DNA of 64,000 nucleotides from Shewanella marina JCM 15074 (lineage in GTDB: Bacteria > Pseudomonadota > Gammaproteobacteria > Enterobacterales > Shewanellaceae): positions 1 to 64,000 of the forward strand of contig NZ_BALM01000019.1 of NCBI RefSeq assembly GCF_000614975.1, written 5' to 3'. The notes below the pieces were generated by a model that saw nothing but the letters and a program-made list of their open reading frames with translations, was not told the origin of the DNA and made no database searches. The translations under genes were made by a program, and so were the position numbers. Below are positions 46,611 through 57,358 of this stretch, one piece after another (the first letter of the stretch is position 1; every line of letters begins with the position of its first letter).

Positions 46611-47522
46611 TTACATCATCAGCGATTGCAGTGATTCTTGGGTGCTAAAACGTTTCGTAAAGTAATCTAAAAAGACACTAATATTGGTTGCAAGTTGACG
46701 CCTGCTTGAATAGACGCCGTAAACTTTAAAGGCTTCCATTGGCCATTCCGGTAACAACGGCACTAAACGGCCATCGGCCAGTTCAGCTTTACAGACAGAA
46801 TGAGATAACATGGCAATGCCGTAATCATCAACGGCAAGTTGCTTCACCATAACGGCACTATTGACTCGGACTTTTCGCTTAAAACTGACCATGGTTTTGT
46901 TACTACCACGACCAACGGGCCAAATAGGCGCTGAACGAGAAGTTCCCAGTAAAATACCTTTATGTGTCGCTAATTCTTGCGGGGTCGCAGGTGTACCATT
47001 ATTCTTTAAATAGTTGGGACTGGCGACTAATATAGGCTGTCTTTCGAATAATAAACGCGCAACTAATTCAGATGATTGCAGTGGACCATACTTAATTGCG
47101 ATGTCATATCCTTCACCAACTAGGCCAACATCGTTATCCGTAAACTGCACATCGAGTTCAATATTAGGATAGAGGCGTAAAAAACCACTGCACAAATTGG
47201 CGATTAATTCCTGATTAAAGGAAACTGGTATAGCCACTCGAAGTGTACCTGAAACATCACTATGGGTGCTTTCAATTGTTGCCTTAGCCGCTTCAACTTC
47301 GTCTTTTATTGCACAACAATGTTGATAGAATAATGCGCCAATCTGGGTTAGACTCAGATTCCTTGTGTCGCGGTGCAGTAGCCTGACGCCAAGTTGTTCT
47401 TCTAATTGAGCAACTTTCCGACTAATGGTTGATTTCGGCAAACCAGTTTCTCTGGCAGCATTTGAAAATCCTTTAGCGTTAACTACTGCGGCGAACAGTA
47501 TCATACCGTTTAAATCGGGCAT
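46611..47522 (-). CDS. LysR-family regulator (divergent from the carboxylase)
   Basis: A 303-residue LysR protein. The N-terminal winged helix is MPDLNGMILFAAVVNAKGFS followed by AARETGLPKSTISRKVAQLE; the effector-binding domain follows. It is divergent from the large carboxylase gene with 123 bases between, the usual arrangement for a LysR regulator and its target. That regulatory link is inferred. Confidence 0.92.
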   Translation of the reverse strand: MPDLNGMILFAAVVNAKGFSNAARETGLPKSTISRKVAQLEEQLGVRLLHRDTRNLSLTQIGALFYQHCCAIKDEVEAAKATIESTHSDVSGTLRVAIPVSFNQELIANLCSGFLRLYPNIELDVQFTDNDVGLVGEGYDIAIKYGPLQSSELVARLLFERQPILVASPNYLKNNGTPATPQELATHKGILLGTSRSAPIWPVGRGSNKTMVSFKRKVRVNSAVMVKQLAVDDYGIAMLSHSVCKAELADGRLVPLLPEWPMEAFKVYGVYSSRRQLATNISVFLDYFTKRFSTQESLQSLMM

Positions 47523-47645
47523 TTATTTCCCACTGTCTCAAATATGGAACAAAGCGTCTATGGCAGTTTAATGGTATTTGATCGGATAACAAAGTTATAT
47601 TTATTGGCTAAAAATTTACAGAGGCTTAAGCAGAGGGAATTTTAG

Positions 47646-50600
47646 ATGACCAGCACCAAACAGCCCGAATCAATGACTCAAGTTTTAAGTCCAGACCCGC
47701 TATTCTTAAAAGCGGAACATTTGGCAAAGGATTTTTCTCTGTTTCCAAAGCATAGTAAACAGAGCCTATCAGATGAAATTAATGGTCTGTTAGATGATGA
47801 TGCAATTCAGGCGAATTTAAAAGCCTTATCTGAGTTGGACGTGGATGGTTATGTTGCCAAGGTGATCCAGCCGACATTAGATAAGAATCGCCCGGGTGCA
47901 AAACGCATTATTGCCGATTTAAAAGGCAAGATTATTTGCGAAACCCATACAGGGTCATTTTATAGTGCCGAAGTTGAATTACATTTCGACACTGGCGTAC
48001 GTCGTATTGGCTTTATTGCTCAAGAACGTTCTACCGCGAATGGCGCATGGATGCCAGAACATCACATTGCATGTTGTAATGCGATTCGTAAGTTTGCGCA
48101 GATGTCGATGCCAATTGTGTATCTTATTGACACACCGGGCGCAGATGCGGGTGAATTAGCTAACAGCCATAACCAAGCACACTCAATCTCTAAAGCGATT
48201 GCTGAAAGTGCTAACGTTGACGTACCGACTGTCGGTATCGTTATTGGCGCAGGTTATTCAGGTGGTGCAATTCCATTAGCTGCGGCAAACATTTTGCTTT
48301 CACTCCGTGACGGTATCTTCAATACCATTCAGCCACAGGGTTTGCAAAGCATTGCGCGTAAGTACAACTTGTCTTGGCAAGAATGTGCGAAGAGTGTGGG
48401 TGTGGCGCCAGAAGAGCTATATCACACAGGCTGTATTGACGGTATTATCGATTTTTCACCATCAGATCGTGATGAGCGTCAGCATAATTTACGTCGTGCG
48501 ATTATTAGCAGTATTGAAGCGGTTGAACGCGCTGCAGTTAATTTTGTGCGTGAATCAGATGACTTGCGTCAACACTATGACCGCAGTTTAGATCGTTTCC
48601 TTAACCCATCTAAAAGCATTGAGCAGTTAGAGTTAAATGGTGAGCTTGCGGTTGCTGACAACCCAACCATGCACCTTAACCTATTTGGTTCAAGCTACCG
48701 TTATTTACGTTACTTAACGCTACGTAGCCGTATTCATTCAATCAGCCAAGAGCAGTATGGTCGTTTGTCTAAGGTGAGCGTGCCTGAAGGTGACTTAAAA
48801 GCGCGTATTGCGAAAGAGCAGCAGAAAGTATTCCAGTCATGGTTATCTAACCCTGACAAACTAGTTTATGACGAAGAGTTAAATAAGCTATGGGGTAACT
48901 TTACCTCAAAGCGTGATGACATCTCGACTGAACGTAACATGCTAACTCGTTTGATTTTAGGTGAGCCAAAAGAGAACTATAAAAAAGCGCGCAAGGCGTT
49001 AATGTTCAACATTGGTTGGTCTTTGTATCATCGCTGGAAGAGCAATGCGGCTAACAACTTTAAAGCGTTAATTCACTATCTTGAGAGCCTTCCATCAGAA
49101 GTGACTCAAGTGGATTGGCCTGAGCTAAACCAATTAACAGTACTTGATGTGATTGTTCATGATGAATTACGTGAAGACTTTATTTGGCAATGCTACAACA
49201 TTTTAATTTTTGATTCATTGTATGATGGCGTAGTGGGTAACTTAGCGTCTATTGCTAAGGAAGCGATGCTTTCTAAGAGCCTATCGCGTCACTCTGTTGA
49301 TAATATGCTGCACAATTCAATTGACCGTGCACTATCAACTCAAGATGTGGCTAACGATAAGAGCAAGTTCTATAAGTGGCTAAAATACTTTATGGATCAA
49401 TCAAACCGCGCTGAACTACTGACTCGTACTGAGCAGTGGAAGAGTGTTGGTTTCCCACAATTAAACGACAGTTTATTTGTGATCTTAACTTACTTCTTTG
49501 AGCGCCTATTACCTGAGTATTTTGACAGTGAGCAAGATACTGCTAAGTATACTGGTGCGATTAACCCTGTGCGTATCGGTCGTCGTAAAGACTTCTGGAA
49601 TCGCTTGACCATGGGTTATCAAGATTTATTGATTCAAAAAGTACTGCGTGACGAAAAAGCGACTGGCAAGATGACTTGGCAGAATGTGATTGCTGAGTAC
49701 TTCACCCAGTTTGATGAGTTAAATGCGGATAAGATGTCTGCTAACTCACTTAATTTCCCTGGTTTCCGCTTATCAATTGAAGATGCGCTTGATAAAGGTA
49801 TTCGCCCTTGTGGTTTGATTACCGGCCTTGCTGACTTTGATCATGATGGCAAACAGATGCGTGTTGGTGTGGCAGTATCAAATACGGCATTCCAAGCAGG
49901 TGCATTTGATATGGCCAGTGCTGAAAAGTTATCTGCGCTATTAATTGAATGTGCTAAGCGTCGTTTACCTGTTATCTGTTTTATTAGTTCTGGTGGTATG
50001 CAGACTAAAGAAGGTGCAGCTGCGCTATTTTCTATGGCTGTCGTTAACGACCGTATCACTCGTTTTGTGCGTGATAACGAACTGCCTGTATTGATGTTCG
50101 GTTATGGTGACTGTACTGGTGGCGCACAGGCAAGTTTTGTGACTCACCCATTAGTGCAAACTTATTACCTATCGGGTACTAATATGCCGTTTGCAGGCCA
50201 AATGGTGGTACCTGCGTACTTGCCATCAACTGCGACGCTGTCTAACTACTTATCAAAAGTACCGGGTGCGATGAACGCGTTAGTGCGTAATCCATTCAGC
50301 GAAACACTTGATGATCAATTAGCGGGTATCGATCCATTAATGCCTATGCCACATCAAGATATTGAGCATGTGATTGCTAATGCCGTATCGTCATTAGTGA
50401 TTGAAGCTGAAGTTGCTGATGATGAGATTGTGCAAAATGATCCGCGTGCATTGATGAAGCCAATTGATAAAGTGTTAATTCATGCTCGTGGTTGTACTGC
50501 GGTTAAATTGATCCGTAAAGCGCATGATAACGACATTAATGTTGTGTTAGTGGCATCAGATCCTGATATGACTTCAGTGCCTGCAGATATGCTAAAAGGC

Positions 50601-52199
50601 AAAGATAAACTGGTTTGTTTAGGGGGTAACACCTCAGATGAAAGTTATCTAAATGCTTATTCAGTATTGAAAGTGGCTGAGTATGAGAATGTTGATGCGC
50701 TGCACCCAGGTATTGGTTTCTTATCTGAAAGCCCACAGTTTGCGGCATTATGTGTAAATAATGGCGTTAACTTTGTTGGTCCAAGCGTGAACAGCATGAC
50801 TACTATGGGTAATAAGTCGAATGCGATTAAAACATCGCAAGCGCAAAATGTCCCTGTAGTTCCGGGTTCACATGGTATTTTGACTAATGCTGAACAAGCG
50901 GTAAACGTAGCCAATGAAATTGGTTACCCAGTATTGCTTAAAGCAGTACAAGGTGGTGGTGGTAAAGGTATTCAAGTTGTAGAACGTCCACAGGATATGA
51001 TTGGTCATTTCCAAAGAACCTCTACTGAAGCCGCTGCTGCATTTGGTAACGGTGACTTATACCTTGAAAAGTATGTGACTTCATTGCGTCATATCGAAGT
51101 ACAGTTACTACGCGACCAATTTGGTAATGCTAAAGTATTGGGTATGCGTGACTGTTCAGTACAACGTAATAACCAGAAAGTGGTTGAAGAGTCTGGTTCA
51201 ACCATGCTGTCTGATGAATTGAAGCAAAAAGTGTTCGAATACACTCGCGCTTTAGGTCATGCCACCGATTATATGGGCGCGGGTACAGTTGAGTTCATCT
51301 ATAACCTAGATGCGAATGAAGTGTACTTTATGGAGATGAATACACGTCTTCAAGTTGAGCACCCTGTAACTGAAGCGACTTCTGGTATTGATATTGTTTC
51401 TGCTCAGTATGATATTGCTGCTGGTCGTTCAATTGAAGATCTAGAGCCGCAAGACACTGGCTATGCAATTGAAGTGCGTGTGACAGCTGAAAAAGCGGCA
51501 TTAGATAGCCATGGCGTATTACAGCTACTACCTAATCCGGGCATGATTACTGAATGTGTAATGCCAGAGCGTGATGATATTGAAATCATCTCAATTGCGG
51601 CAGAAGGTAAAGAAGTATCACCTTATTATGACAGTTTAATCGCGCAAATTATTTGTCGCGGTGAAAGCCGTGAAGATGTGGTTGCTAAGTTACTTGAGTA
51701 CTTAAACACTGTAGTTATTCGTGGTATCGCAACTAATATCCCGTTATTAAAGCGTATCTTAAAAGATGGTACCTTTAATGAAGGTGTGTACGATACTAAC
51801 TATCTACCACGTTTAATGGCTGAATTGGATATTCCTGAGCTTATTGCTGAGATGGAAGCCGCTGCTGATACTGTTAAGGTTGATACTGAGTCGCTACGTG
51901 TTGGCGAAAGTAACGAACTTAAAGTGTTGGCACAAGGTGCTGGTATTTTCTATACCTCACCAGCACCAGGTGAAGCTGACTTCGTTAAAGAAGGTGATAT
52001 TGTTGATGTTGAACAAACGCTTGCATTAACTGAAGCGATGAAGATGTTCTCTCAGATTTCATTATCAAGCTTTAACCGTCAAGGTGCTGAATTATATCCA
52101 ACCAATCAGAAGTATCGTATTGAACGAATTCTAAATGGTAATGGTCAGCAAATATCTCAAGGTGATTTAATGTTTGTGGTTTCACCTGTTGAAGCATAA
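47646..52199 (+). CDS. Multidomain biotin-dependent acyl-CoA carboxylase
   Basis: A 1517-residue single-chain carboxylase. In order: a carboxyltransferase domain (about 80-290) with GAGYSGGAIPLAAANI; a helical linker of about 350 residues; a second carboxyltransferase domain (about 690-890) with FISSGGMQTKEGAAALFSM; biotin carboxylase (about 930-1370) with ATP loop KAVQGGGGKGIQVV and EMNTRLQVEHPVTE; and a biotinyl domain whose lysine is K1466 in EAMKM. Normal acetyl-CoA carboxylase is spread over four proteins. I recall a similar 1517-residue protein in S. oneidensis. The acyl-CoA substrate is unknown. A strong terminator follows. Confidence 0.92.
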   Translation: MTSTKQPESMTQVLSPDPLFLKAEHLAKDFSLFPKHSKQSLSDEINGLLDDDAIQANLKALSELDVDGYVAKVIQPTLDKNRPGAKRIIADLKGKIICETHTGSFYSAEVELHFDTGVRRIGFIAQERSTANGAWMPEHHIACCNAIRKFAQMSMPIVYLIDTPGADAGELANSHNQAHSISKAIAESANVDVPTVGIVIGAGYSGGAIPLAAANILLSLRDGIFNTIQPQGLQSIARKYNLSWQECAKSVGVAPEELYHTGCIDGIIDFSPSDRDERQHNLRRAIISSIEAVERAAVNFVRESDDLRQHYDRSLDRFLNPSKSIEQLELNGELAVADNPTMHLNLFGSSYRYLRYLTLRSRIHSISQEQYGRLSKVSVPEGDLKARIAKEQQKVFQSWLSNPDKLVYDEELNKLWGNFTSKRDDISTERNMLTRLILGEPKENYKKARKALMFNIGWSLYHRWKSNAANNFKALIHYLESLPSEVTQVDWPELNQLTVLDVIVHDELREDFIWQCYNILIFDSLYDGVVGNLASIAKEAMLSKSLSRHSVDNMLHNSIDRALSTQDVANDKSKFYKWLKYFMDQSNRAELLTRTEQWKSVGFPQLNDSLFVILTYFFERLLPEYFDSEQDTAKYTGAINPVRIGRRKDFWNRLTMGYQDLLIQKVLRDEKATGKMTWQNVIAEYFTQFDELNADKMSANSLNFPGFRLSIEDALDKGIRPCGLITGLADFDHDGKQMRVGVAVSNTAFQAGAFDMASAEKLSALLIECAKRRLPVICFISSGGMQTKEGAAALFSMAVVNDRITRFVRDNELPVLMFGYGDCTGGAQASFVTHPLVQTYYLSGTNMPFAGQMVVPAYLPSTATLSNYLSKVPGAMNALVRNPFSETLDDQLAGIDPLMPMPHQDIEHVIANAVSSLVIEAEVADDEIVQNDPRALMKPIDKVLIHARGCTAVKLIRKAHDNDINVVLVASDPDMTSVPADMLKGKDKLVCLGGNTSDESYLNAYSVLKVAEYENVDALHPGIGFLSESPQFAALCVNNGVNFVGPSVNSMTTMGNKSNAIKTSQAQNVPVVPGSHGILTNAEQAVNVANEIGYPVLLKAVQGGGGKGIQVVERPQDMIGHFQRTSTEAAAAFGNGDLYLEKYVTSLRHIEVQLLRDQFGNAKVLGMRDCSVQRNNQKVVEESGSTMLSDELKQKVFEYTRALGHATDYMGAGTVEFIYNLDANEVYFMEMNTRLQVEHPVTEATSGIDIVSAQYDIAAGRSIEDLEPQDTGYAIEVRVTAEKAALDSHGVLQLLPNPGMITECVMPERDDIEIISIAAEGKEVSPYYDSLIAQIICRGESREDVVAKLLEYLNTVVIRGIATNIPLLKRILKDGTFNEGVYDTNYLPRLMAELDIPELIAEMEAAADTVKVDTESLRVGESNELKVLAQGAGIFYTSPAPGEADFVKEGDIVDVEQTLALTEAMKMFSQISLSSFNRQGAELYPTNQKYRIERILNGNGQQISQGDLMFVVSPVEA

Positions 52200-52224
52200 A
52201 AATTAGTCATAAAGTGCATTGATA

Positions 52225-52258
52225 AATACCCGTCCTCTGTGACGGGTATTTTGTTTTT
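52225..52258 (+). terminator. Terminator of the multidomain carboxylase gene
   Basis: Stem AATACCCGTC / GACGGGTATT with a CTCTGT loop and TTGTTTTT tail. Confidence 0.88.
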
Positions 52259-52539
52259 AACAATTTGTTAGCGGCTATTGCTGATAAAAAATACCTTTTT
52301 TAGCCCAAAAAGTGATAGCAAAAACTTTTTGAGTATAAAAAATGCACAGCAAAACTGACAAAAACCTCACACTTTCATTAAATTATCGATTGTTCTGCAT
52401 TCTTATTGTGAAAAGTTGCACAGGTTGTTTGCAGCGGAGCAGGTTCCCCATTACAATATGCGCCTAAATCTGATGTGTGGTCTGCCAAATTTTATGGCAT
52501 ACTCCGTCTACTTTCTTAACTAATCAAAAAAGTTGAATC
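52259..52539. other. Intergenic leader of the second EF-G gene
   Basis: 281 bases. I could not assign a promoter with confidence and see no riboswitch or ORF. The last 20 bases contain only a weak ribosome binding site, AAAAAGTTGA. Confidence 0.3.
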
Positions 52540-54630
52540 ATGACCGAATTATCCAAATACAGAAACATTGGTATCTTCGCTCACGTTGACGCGGGTAAAA
52601 CCACGACCACAGAGCGTATCCTTAAGCTCACCGGTAAAATCCATAAGATCGGTGAAGTACATGATGGTGAATCTACTACTGACTTCATGGAACAGGAAGC
52701 TGAGCGTGGTATTACTATTCAGTCTGCAGCAGTAAGCTGTTTCTGGAAAGGTTACCGCTTTAACGTTATCGACACACCGGGCCACGTTGACTTCACAGTT
52801 GAAGTATATCGTTCTCTTAAAGTGCTTGATGGCGGTATCGGTGTATTCTGTGGTTCTGGTGGTGTTGAGCCTCAATCAGAAACTAACTGGCGTTATGCTA
52901 ACGAATCTGAAGTTTCACGTATCATCTTCGTAAACAAGTTAGACCGTATGGGTGCTGACTTCTTACGTGTTGTTAAGCAAACTAAAGACGTTCTAGCTGC
53001 TAATCCACTAGTTATGGTTCTACCTATCGGTATCGAAGATGAGTTCTGCGGTGTTGTAGATCTACTAACTCGTAAAGCTCACATTTGGGATGATTCTGGT
53101 ATTCCAGAAAACTTCGTTATTGAAGATGTTCCAGCTGACATGGTTGACTTAGTTGAAGAATACCGTGAAATGCTAATCGAGTCTGCTGTTGAGCAAGACG
53201 ACGATCTAATGGAAGCATACTTAGGTGGTGAAGAGCCAGCTATGGAAGACATCAAGCGTTGTATCCGTGCTGGTACTCGTACAATGGAATTCTTCCCTAC
53301 ATACTGTGGTTCTGCATTCAAGAACAAAGGTATGCAGTTACTATTAGATGCTGTTGTTGATTACTTACCATCTCCTACTGAAGTTGACCCACAGCCGTTA
53401 ACTGACGAAGAAGGTAACGAAAACGGTGAATTCGCAATCGTTGATCCTGATGCTCCACTAAAAGCATTAGCATTCAAGATCATGGATGACCGTTTCGGTG
53501 CATTAACATTCGTACGTATCTACTCTGGCCGTATTAAGAAGGGTGATACCATTCTTAACTCGTTCACTGGTAAGACTGAGCGTGTTGGCCGTATGGTTGA
53601 GATGCAAGCTGACGAACGTAACGAACTTGAATCAGCACAAGCTGGTGACATTATCGCTATCGTAGGTATGAAGAACGTGCAAACTGGTCACACTCTATGT
53701 GATCCTAAGCACCCTTGTACACTAGAAGCGATGGTATTCCCTGAGCCAGTTATCTCTATCTCTGTTACGCCTAAAGATAAGGGCGGTAGCGAGAAGATGG
53801 GTATCGCAATTGGTAAGATGGTTGCAGAAGATCCATCATTCCGCGTTGAGACTGACATCGATTCAGGCGAAACTATTCTTAAAGGTATGGGTGAATTACA
53901 CCTAGACATTAAGGTAGACATTCTTAAGCGTACTTACGGCGTTGACCTAGTTGTTGGTGAGCCTCAAGTTGCATACCGTGAAACTATCACTCGTGAAATC
54001 GAAGATAGCTACACTCATAAGAAGCAGTCTGGTGGTTCTGGTCAGTACGGTAAGATCGATTATGTGATCCGTCCAGGCGAGCAAAACTCTGGCTTCACAT
54101 TCAAGTCTTCAGTTGTTGGTGGTAACGTTCCTAAGGAATTCTGGCCAGCAGTTGAGAAAGGCTTCGCATCAATGATGAACACTGGTACCGTTGCTGGTTT
54201 CCCTGTGTTAGACGTTGAGCTAGAGCTAACTGACGGTGGCTTCCACGCAGTTGACTCATCAGCTATCGCGTTCGAAATCGCTGCTAAAGGCGCTTTCCGT
54301 CAATCTATGCCTAAAGCCGGTGCACAACTTCTTGAGCCTATCATGAATGTTGACGTATTCAGCCCAGATGACAACGTTGGTGACGTAATTGGTGACCTTA
54401 ACCGTCGTCGCGGTATGATCAAAGATCAAAACGCTGGTGTTACTGGTGTTCGTATTAAGGCAGACGTACCGTTATCAGAAATGTTCGGTTACATCGGTCA
54501 CTTACGTACTATGACATCTGGTCGTGGTCAGTTCTCTATGGAGTTCTCACACTACAACCCATGTCCTAACAGCGTTGCTGAAACTGTTATTGCTGACGTT
54601 AAAGCTCGTGAAGCTGCTTCTAAGAAGTAA
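52540..54630 (+). CDS. fusB: Elongation factor G, second type (EF-G2)
   Basis: A 696-residue translational GTPase. The GTP motifs are [12 protein letters not shown] (residues 14-25), DTPGHVD and [10 protein letters not shown]; domains II-V follow in normal order, including [16 protein letters not shown] domain IV and [17 protein letters not shown] in domain V. The [19 protein letters not shown] switch region is typical of EF-G. It stands alone, away from the str operon, and matches the second EF-G of Shewanella and Vibrio. Codons are strongly biased (GGT, CGT, GTT, AAC, TAC) compared with neighbours, suggesting high expression. Whether it acts in translocation or ribosome recycling is not determinable. 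Confidence 0.93.
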   Translation: MTELSKYRNIGIFAHVDAGKTTTTERILKLTGKIHKIGEVHDGESTTDFMEQEAERGITIQSAAVSCFWKGYRFNVIDTPGHVDFTVEVYRSLKVLDGGIGVFCGSGGVEPQSETNWRYANESEVSRIIFVNKLDRMGADFLRVVKQTKDVLAANPLVMVLPIGIEDEFCGVVDLLTRKAHIWDDSGIPENFVIEDVPADMVDLVEEYREMLIESAVEQDDDLMEAYLGGEEPAMEDIKRCIRAGTRTMEFFPTYCGSAFKNKGMQLLLDAVVDYLPSPTEVDPQPLTDEEGNENGEFAIVDPDAPLKALAFKIMDDRFGALTFVRIYSGRIKKGDTILNSFTGKTERVGRMVEMQADERNELESAQAGDIIAIVGMKNVQTGHTLCDPKHPCTLEAMVFPEPVISISVTPKDKGGSEKMGIAIGKMVAEDPSFRVETDIDSGETILKGMGELHLDIKVDILKRTYGVDLVVGEPQVAYRETITREIEDSYTHKKQSGGSGQYGKIDYVIRPGEQNSGFTFKSSVVGGNVPKEFWPAVEKGFASMMNTGTVAGFPVLDVELELTDGGFHAVDSSAIAFEIAAKGAFRQSMPKAGAQLLEPIMNVDVFSPDDNVGDVIGDLNRRRGMIKDQNAGVTGVRIKADVPLSEMFGYIGHLRTMTSGRGQFSMEFSHYNPCPNSVAETVIADVKAREAASKK

Positions 54631-54651
54631 TAGTTAAGTAACTTGTTACTA

Positions 54652-54679
54652 AAAAAACCCGCTAATTGGCGGGTTTTTT
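54652..54679 (+). terminator. Terminator of the EF-G2 gene
   Basis: AAAAAACCCGC-TAATTG-GCGGGTTTTTT-type hairpin with a long T-run, 22 bases after the stop. Confidence 0.92.
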
Positions 54680-54710
54680 GTTATTTGATATTGAGCAAAT
54701 AATTGACAAC

Positions 54711-54735
54711 AAAAAAGCGGCCTAAGCCGCTTTTT
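54711..54735 (-). terminator. Terminator of the Sel1-repeat gene
   Basis: AAAAAAGCGGC-CTAA-GCCGCTTTTT hairpin, 25 bases beyond the leftward stop at 54760. Confidence 0.9.
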
Positions 54736-54759
54736 ATATGCAGTGAATGCAAGATGTTA

Positions 54760-55389
54760 TTAGTGCATTTTCATTTGCTTAAAATAGTGCGTACGTAACG
54801 CCTTCATACCTTGCTTATCACCGTTGTCAGCTGCTTTTTGGAACCATGTGCGAGCCGTTTCTTTATTGACATCGACACCATAACCATTGAAGTAGAATAC
54901 GCCGACAACATAGTAAGCTTGTGTATTAGTTGCTGCAGATTGTTCAAATAGACTTAATGCCTTTTTAAAGTCCTGTTCAACACCTGTACCCGCTGCATAC
55001 ATATTTGCGAGGTTAAATTGTGCTTCAGCATGACCTTGGTCGGCAGACTTTTGATACCACTCAATGGCTTTAGCATCATCTTCAGTAACGCCTTTGCCTT
55101 CGTCGTACATCAAACCAATCGCATTTTGGGCTTCTTTTAAGCCTTGGTTAGCTGCCAGTTCATAAAGCTCAATTGCTTGCTTTAAATCGTTGTCAGAGCC
55201 TTGTAGCTCATAATAGTTTGCCAGGTCAAATTGCGCGCCCGGGATCCCTAACTGGCTTTGGATACGGATCTCTTTTAGTTGTGCTTCGTCAACGTTAAGG
55301 GTGGCATTTGTTGTTGGTTTCGCTTCCATAGCGTGTAAACCAAAACTCAGTAGCGGCAACAGCATCAGTGGCGCAAATTTTTTTAACAT
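54760..55389 (-). CDS. Secreted Sel1-repeat protein
   Basis: A 209-residue protein with a signal peptide (about 1-20, ending LHA) and four Sel1-like repeats between about 45 and 200: AQFDLANYYELQG, AQNAIGLMYDEGKGVTEDDA, AQFNLANMYAAGTGVEQDF and AYYVVGVFYFNGYGVDV. These helical repeats bind proteins. It is a single gene with its own terminator. Partner unknown. Confidence 0.9.
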   Translation of the reverse strand: MLKKFAPLMLLPLLSFGLHAMEAKPTTNATLNVDEAQLKEIRIQSQLGIPGAQFDLANYYELQGSDNDLKQAIELYELAANQGLKEAQNAIGLMYDEGKGVTEDDAKAIEWYQKSADQGHAEAQFNLANMYAAGTGVEQDFKKALSLFEQSAATNTQAYYVVGVFYFNGYGVDVNKETARTWFQKAADNGDKQGMKALRTHYFKQMKMH

Positions 55390-55613
55390 TATGATCTACC
55401 AAATTAAGTTGTAGGGCATCCAAGATGCTTGAAAAGTGATTTATCAGCAGCTTGGCTAAATGCAGTAAAAACGGTTACTGCGAAGTGTCGCAAGCATACA
55501 AATAATTTGGCTAAATGGGGGGACACCATGTGGTGTAACTGGGAAGCAGCTCGCATTTTTTGCTAACTTTTGTTCAAATATGCGAGCTTGCTCTTACGTC
55601 AATTTTGACTCGA

Positions 55614-56492
55614 CTACTTCACTTTTGCTAATGACAGTAATGCCTGAGCCGCGGGGGTGAGCGGTAAGTTCTTACGCCAAATCATCGCTAAGTCCCAAGT
55701 GATTTCAGGTGTCATTGGAATATAGACTAATTTATTGGAGCCAATCTTATTACAGATGGGCTCTGGCAAAATAGCAATGCCCATATGTGCCTCAACCATG
55801 GCAGCAAGAAAATCCCATTGGCCACTACGAAACGCAATATTGAGTGATACCCCTGATTTGGTGCTGACATTACGAATAAGCTTCGCTAGCGAGAAGTCTT
55901 CGTTGTAGTTGATATAAGGGTAGGGCGCTAAATCTGTCCAATGCAAGCTATGTTGGCTACTGAGTGGATGATCGTTAGGTAAACAAACCATGAGCGGGTA
56001 ACGCAATAATGGTAGTGCGGCTAATTGATCTGAGTGAGTGAGTGGTAGTGCTGTAAAGGCGATATCTAGGGTGTCGTTAAGCAGTGCCTGCTCACAACCA
56101 AAGCCACCATATTCATGCATTTGCAGTTCAATACCCGGATAGGTACGGATAAACTCAGTTAACAGATCGATAATCAAACTGCTCATCATTGGGCATACCC
56201 CCAATCTTAACGTGCCTGTTTTAAGGCCATTAAGATTGCTCATGTCCTCTTGCAGTCGATGCCATTGACCTACAATTTGTTGCGCTCTATGTTTGAACAC
56301 GATACCCGCTTGGGTCAGTTCAACCTTTTGGTTGTTACGGATCAGCAGCTGTTGTTCAAGATTTTCCTCTAACCGTTGGATCATTTTAGTGAGCGTCGGT
56401 TGGGTTAAATACATGCGTTCTGCCGCGCGAGTGAAATTTCCTACTTCAATTAGGGTAAGAAAGCACTGTAATGTTCTGATGGGAATATTCAT
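55614..56492 (-). CDS. LysR-family regulator
   Basis: A 292-residue LysR regulator with the helix-turn-helix MNIPIRTLQCFLTLIEVGNF followed by AAERMYLTQPTLTKMIQRLE, then an effector domain with GTLRLGVCPMMSS near residue 92. Its target is not obvious; it is not tightly divergent from another gene. It lies between the Sel1 gene and the nap locus. Confidence 0.92.
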   Translation of the reverse strand: MNIPIRTLQCFLTLIEVGNFTRAAERMYLTQPTLTKMIQRLEENLEQQLLIRNNQKVELTQAGIVFKHRAQQIVGQWHRLQEDMSNLNGLKTGTLRLGVCPMMSSLIIDLLTEFIRTYPGIELQMHEYGGFGCEQALLNDTLDIAFTALPLTHSDQLAALPLLRYPLMVCLPNDHPLSSQHSLHWTDLAPYPYINYNEDFSLAKLIRNVSTKSGVSLNIAFRSGQWDFLAAMVEAHMGIAILPEPICNKIGSNKLVYIPMTPEITWDLAMIWRKNLPLTPAAQALLSLAKVK

Positions 56493-56588
56493 TCTAAAAT
56501 GGAATAGACTATATTTGATTAATTCATTTTACTAATAACTGTAGCATATTTATAGTAGCTGCATCGAATTAGTGAAGAGATTTTTCTG

Positions 56589-56732
56589 ATGAATGCTAGT
56601 CAAGGTCTATGGGTTGGATGTCTATGGCAAACAGCTGCTGCCTCTAGTCAAGAAACAGAGGAACCTCAAGCAGCTGAGCCTCAGCTGAGTGCTATCCCCG
56701 AATCTGTATCTGAGGATACCAAGTTAGCGTAA
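56589..56732 (+). CDS. Possible 47-residue ORF
   Basis: ATG at 56589 with GAAGAG 9 bases upstream, TAA at 56730-56732. The product is Glu-, Ser- and Ala-rich after residue 15 (QETEEPQAAEPQLSAIPESV) and resembles no family I know. It may be chance: the surrounding 430 bases between the LysR gene and the DUF5062 gene show nothing else. Confidence 0.25.
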   Translation: MNASQGLWVGCLWQTAAASSQETEEPQAAEPQLSAIPESVSEDTKLA

Positions 56733-56922
56733 CGGCTAATACCTTTTGGTTTTGATTTTATTAGAACTGAAAGACATTGCGAGTAATTGGATTGAGGAAT
56801 TTTTTGCCTCTATTATGCCCTGAGCCTCCCCGGTTTAGGTTTTTTTTTGCTTGAAATTTACGGCGAGAAAGTGACGTGTTGAAGCCGAAAATATTCAGCT
56901 CCAACGTGAAATTAGTGGCGGG

Positions 56923-57186
56923 TTAGTCTTGTAGCAATTCGTGATTTTCAGGTAATTGACGGGTAATCCAAATAATCAGTCTGTGCTTCATATTGGGGCC
57001 ATCTTCTTTATCTTCTGGTAGCGGTGTGATCAGTTTATCGTTGATTAAGAGGCGGTAAATACATTCGATTTTATCGCGATTGGATAATCCCTGCGGAAAG
57101 GTTTTATAACCTCGTTTCATGGCATATCCTTCGCCAATCTCTAGTGCTAGTTTGAATAACTGTGCTTCATGTTTAATTTTTTTCAT
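56923..57186 (-). CDS. DUF5062 family protein
   Basis: An 87-residue cytoplasmic protein. I start at the ATG at 57186 (GATAGTGTCG upstream, weak site) because the family begins MKKIKHEAQLFKLALEIGEG; the frame extends 15 codons further without conserved sequence. Conserved-looking blocks are GYAMKRGYKTFPQGL and DKIECIYRLLINDKLI. Function unknown. It sits downstream of napB, beyond a strong hairpin, so it is not obviously in the nap operon. Confidence 0.82.
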   Translation of the reverse strand: MKKIKHEAQLFKLALEIGEGYAMKRGYKTFPQGLSNRDKIECIYRLLINDKLITPLPEDKEDGPNMKHRLIIWITRQLPENHELLQD

Positions 57187-57305
57187 CGACACTATCCTTA
57201 TAACAATGCTGAGAATTAGCCTAAATAACAATGACTAATTCAGTTGTAGATGGAACAGGTATTGACGTTGAAACTACGACTAATCGTTGTATTAAACATA
57301 ACACA

Positions 57306-57338
57306 TTGAGCTAACTAGTTAAGTACTAGTTAGCTCAA
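57306..57338 (-). terminator. Terminator after napB
   Basis: Perfect 14-base stem TTGAGCTAACTAGT / ACTAGTTAGCTCAA with a five-base loop, 21 bases beyond the napB stop. Confidence 0.75.
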
Positions 57339-57358
57339 ATACGACAAAATAATTAGAT

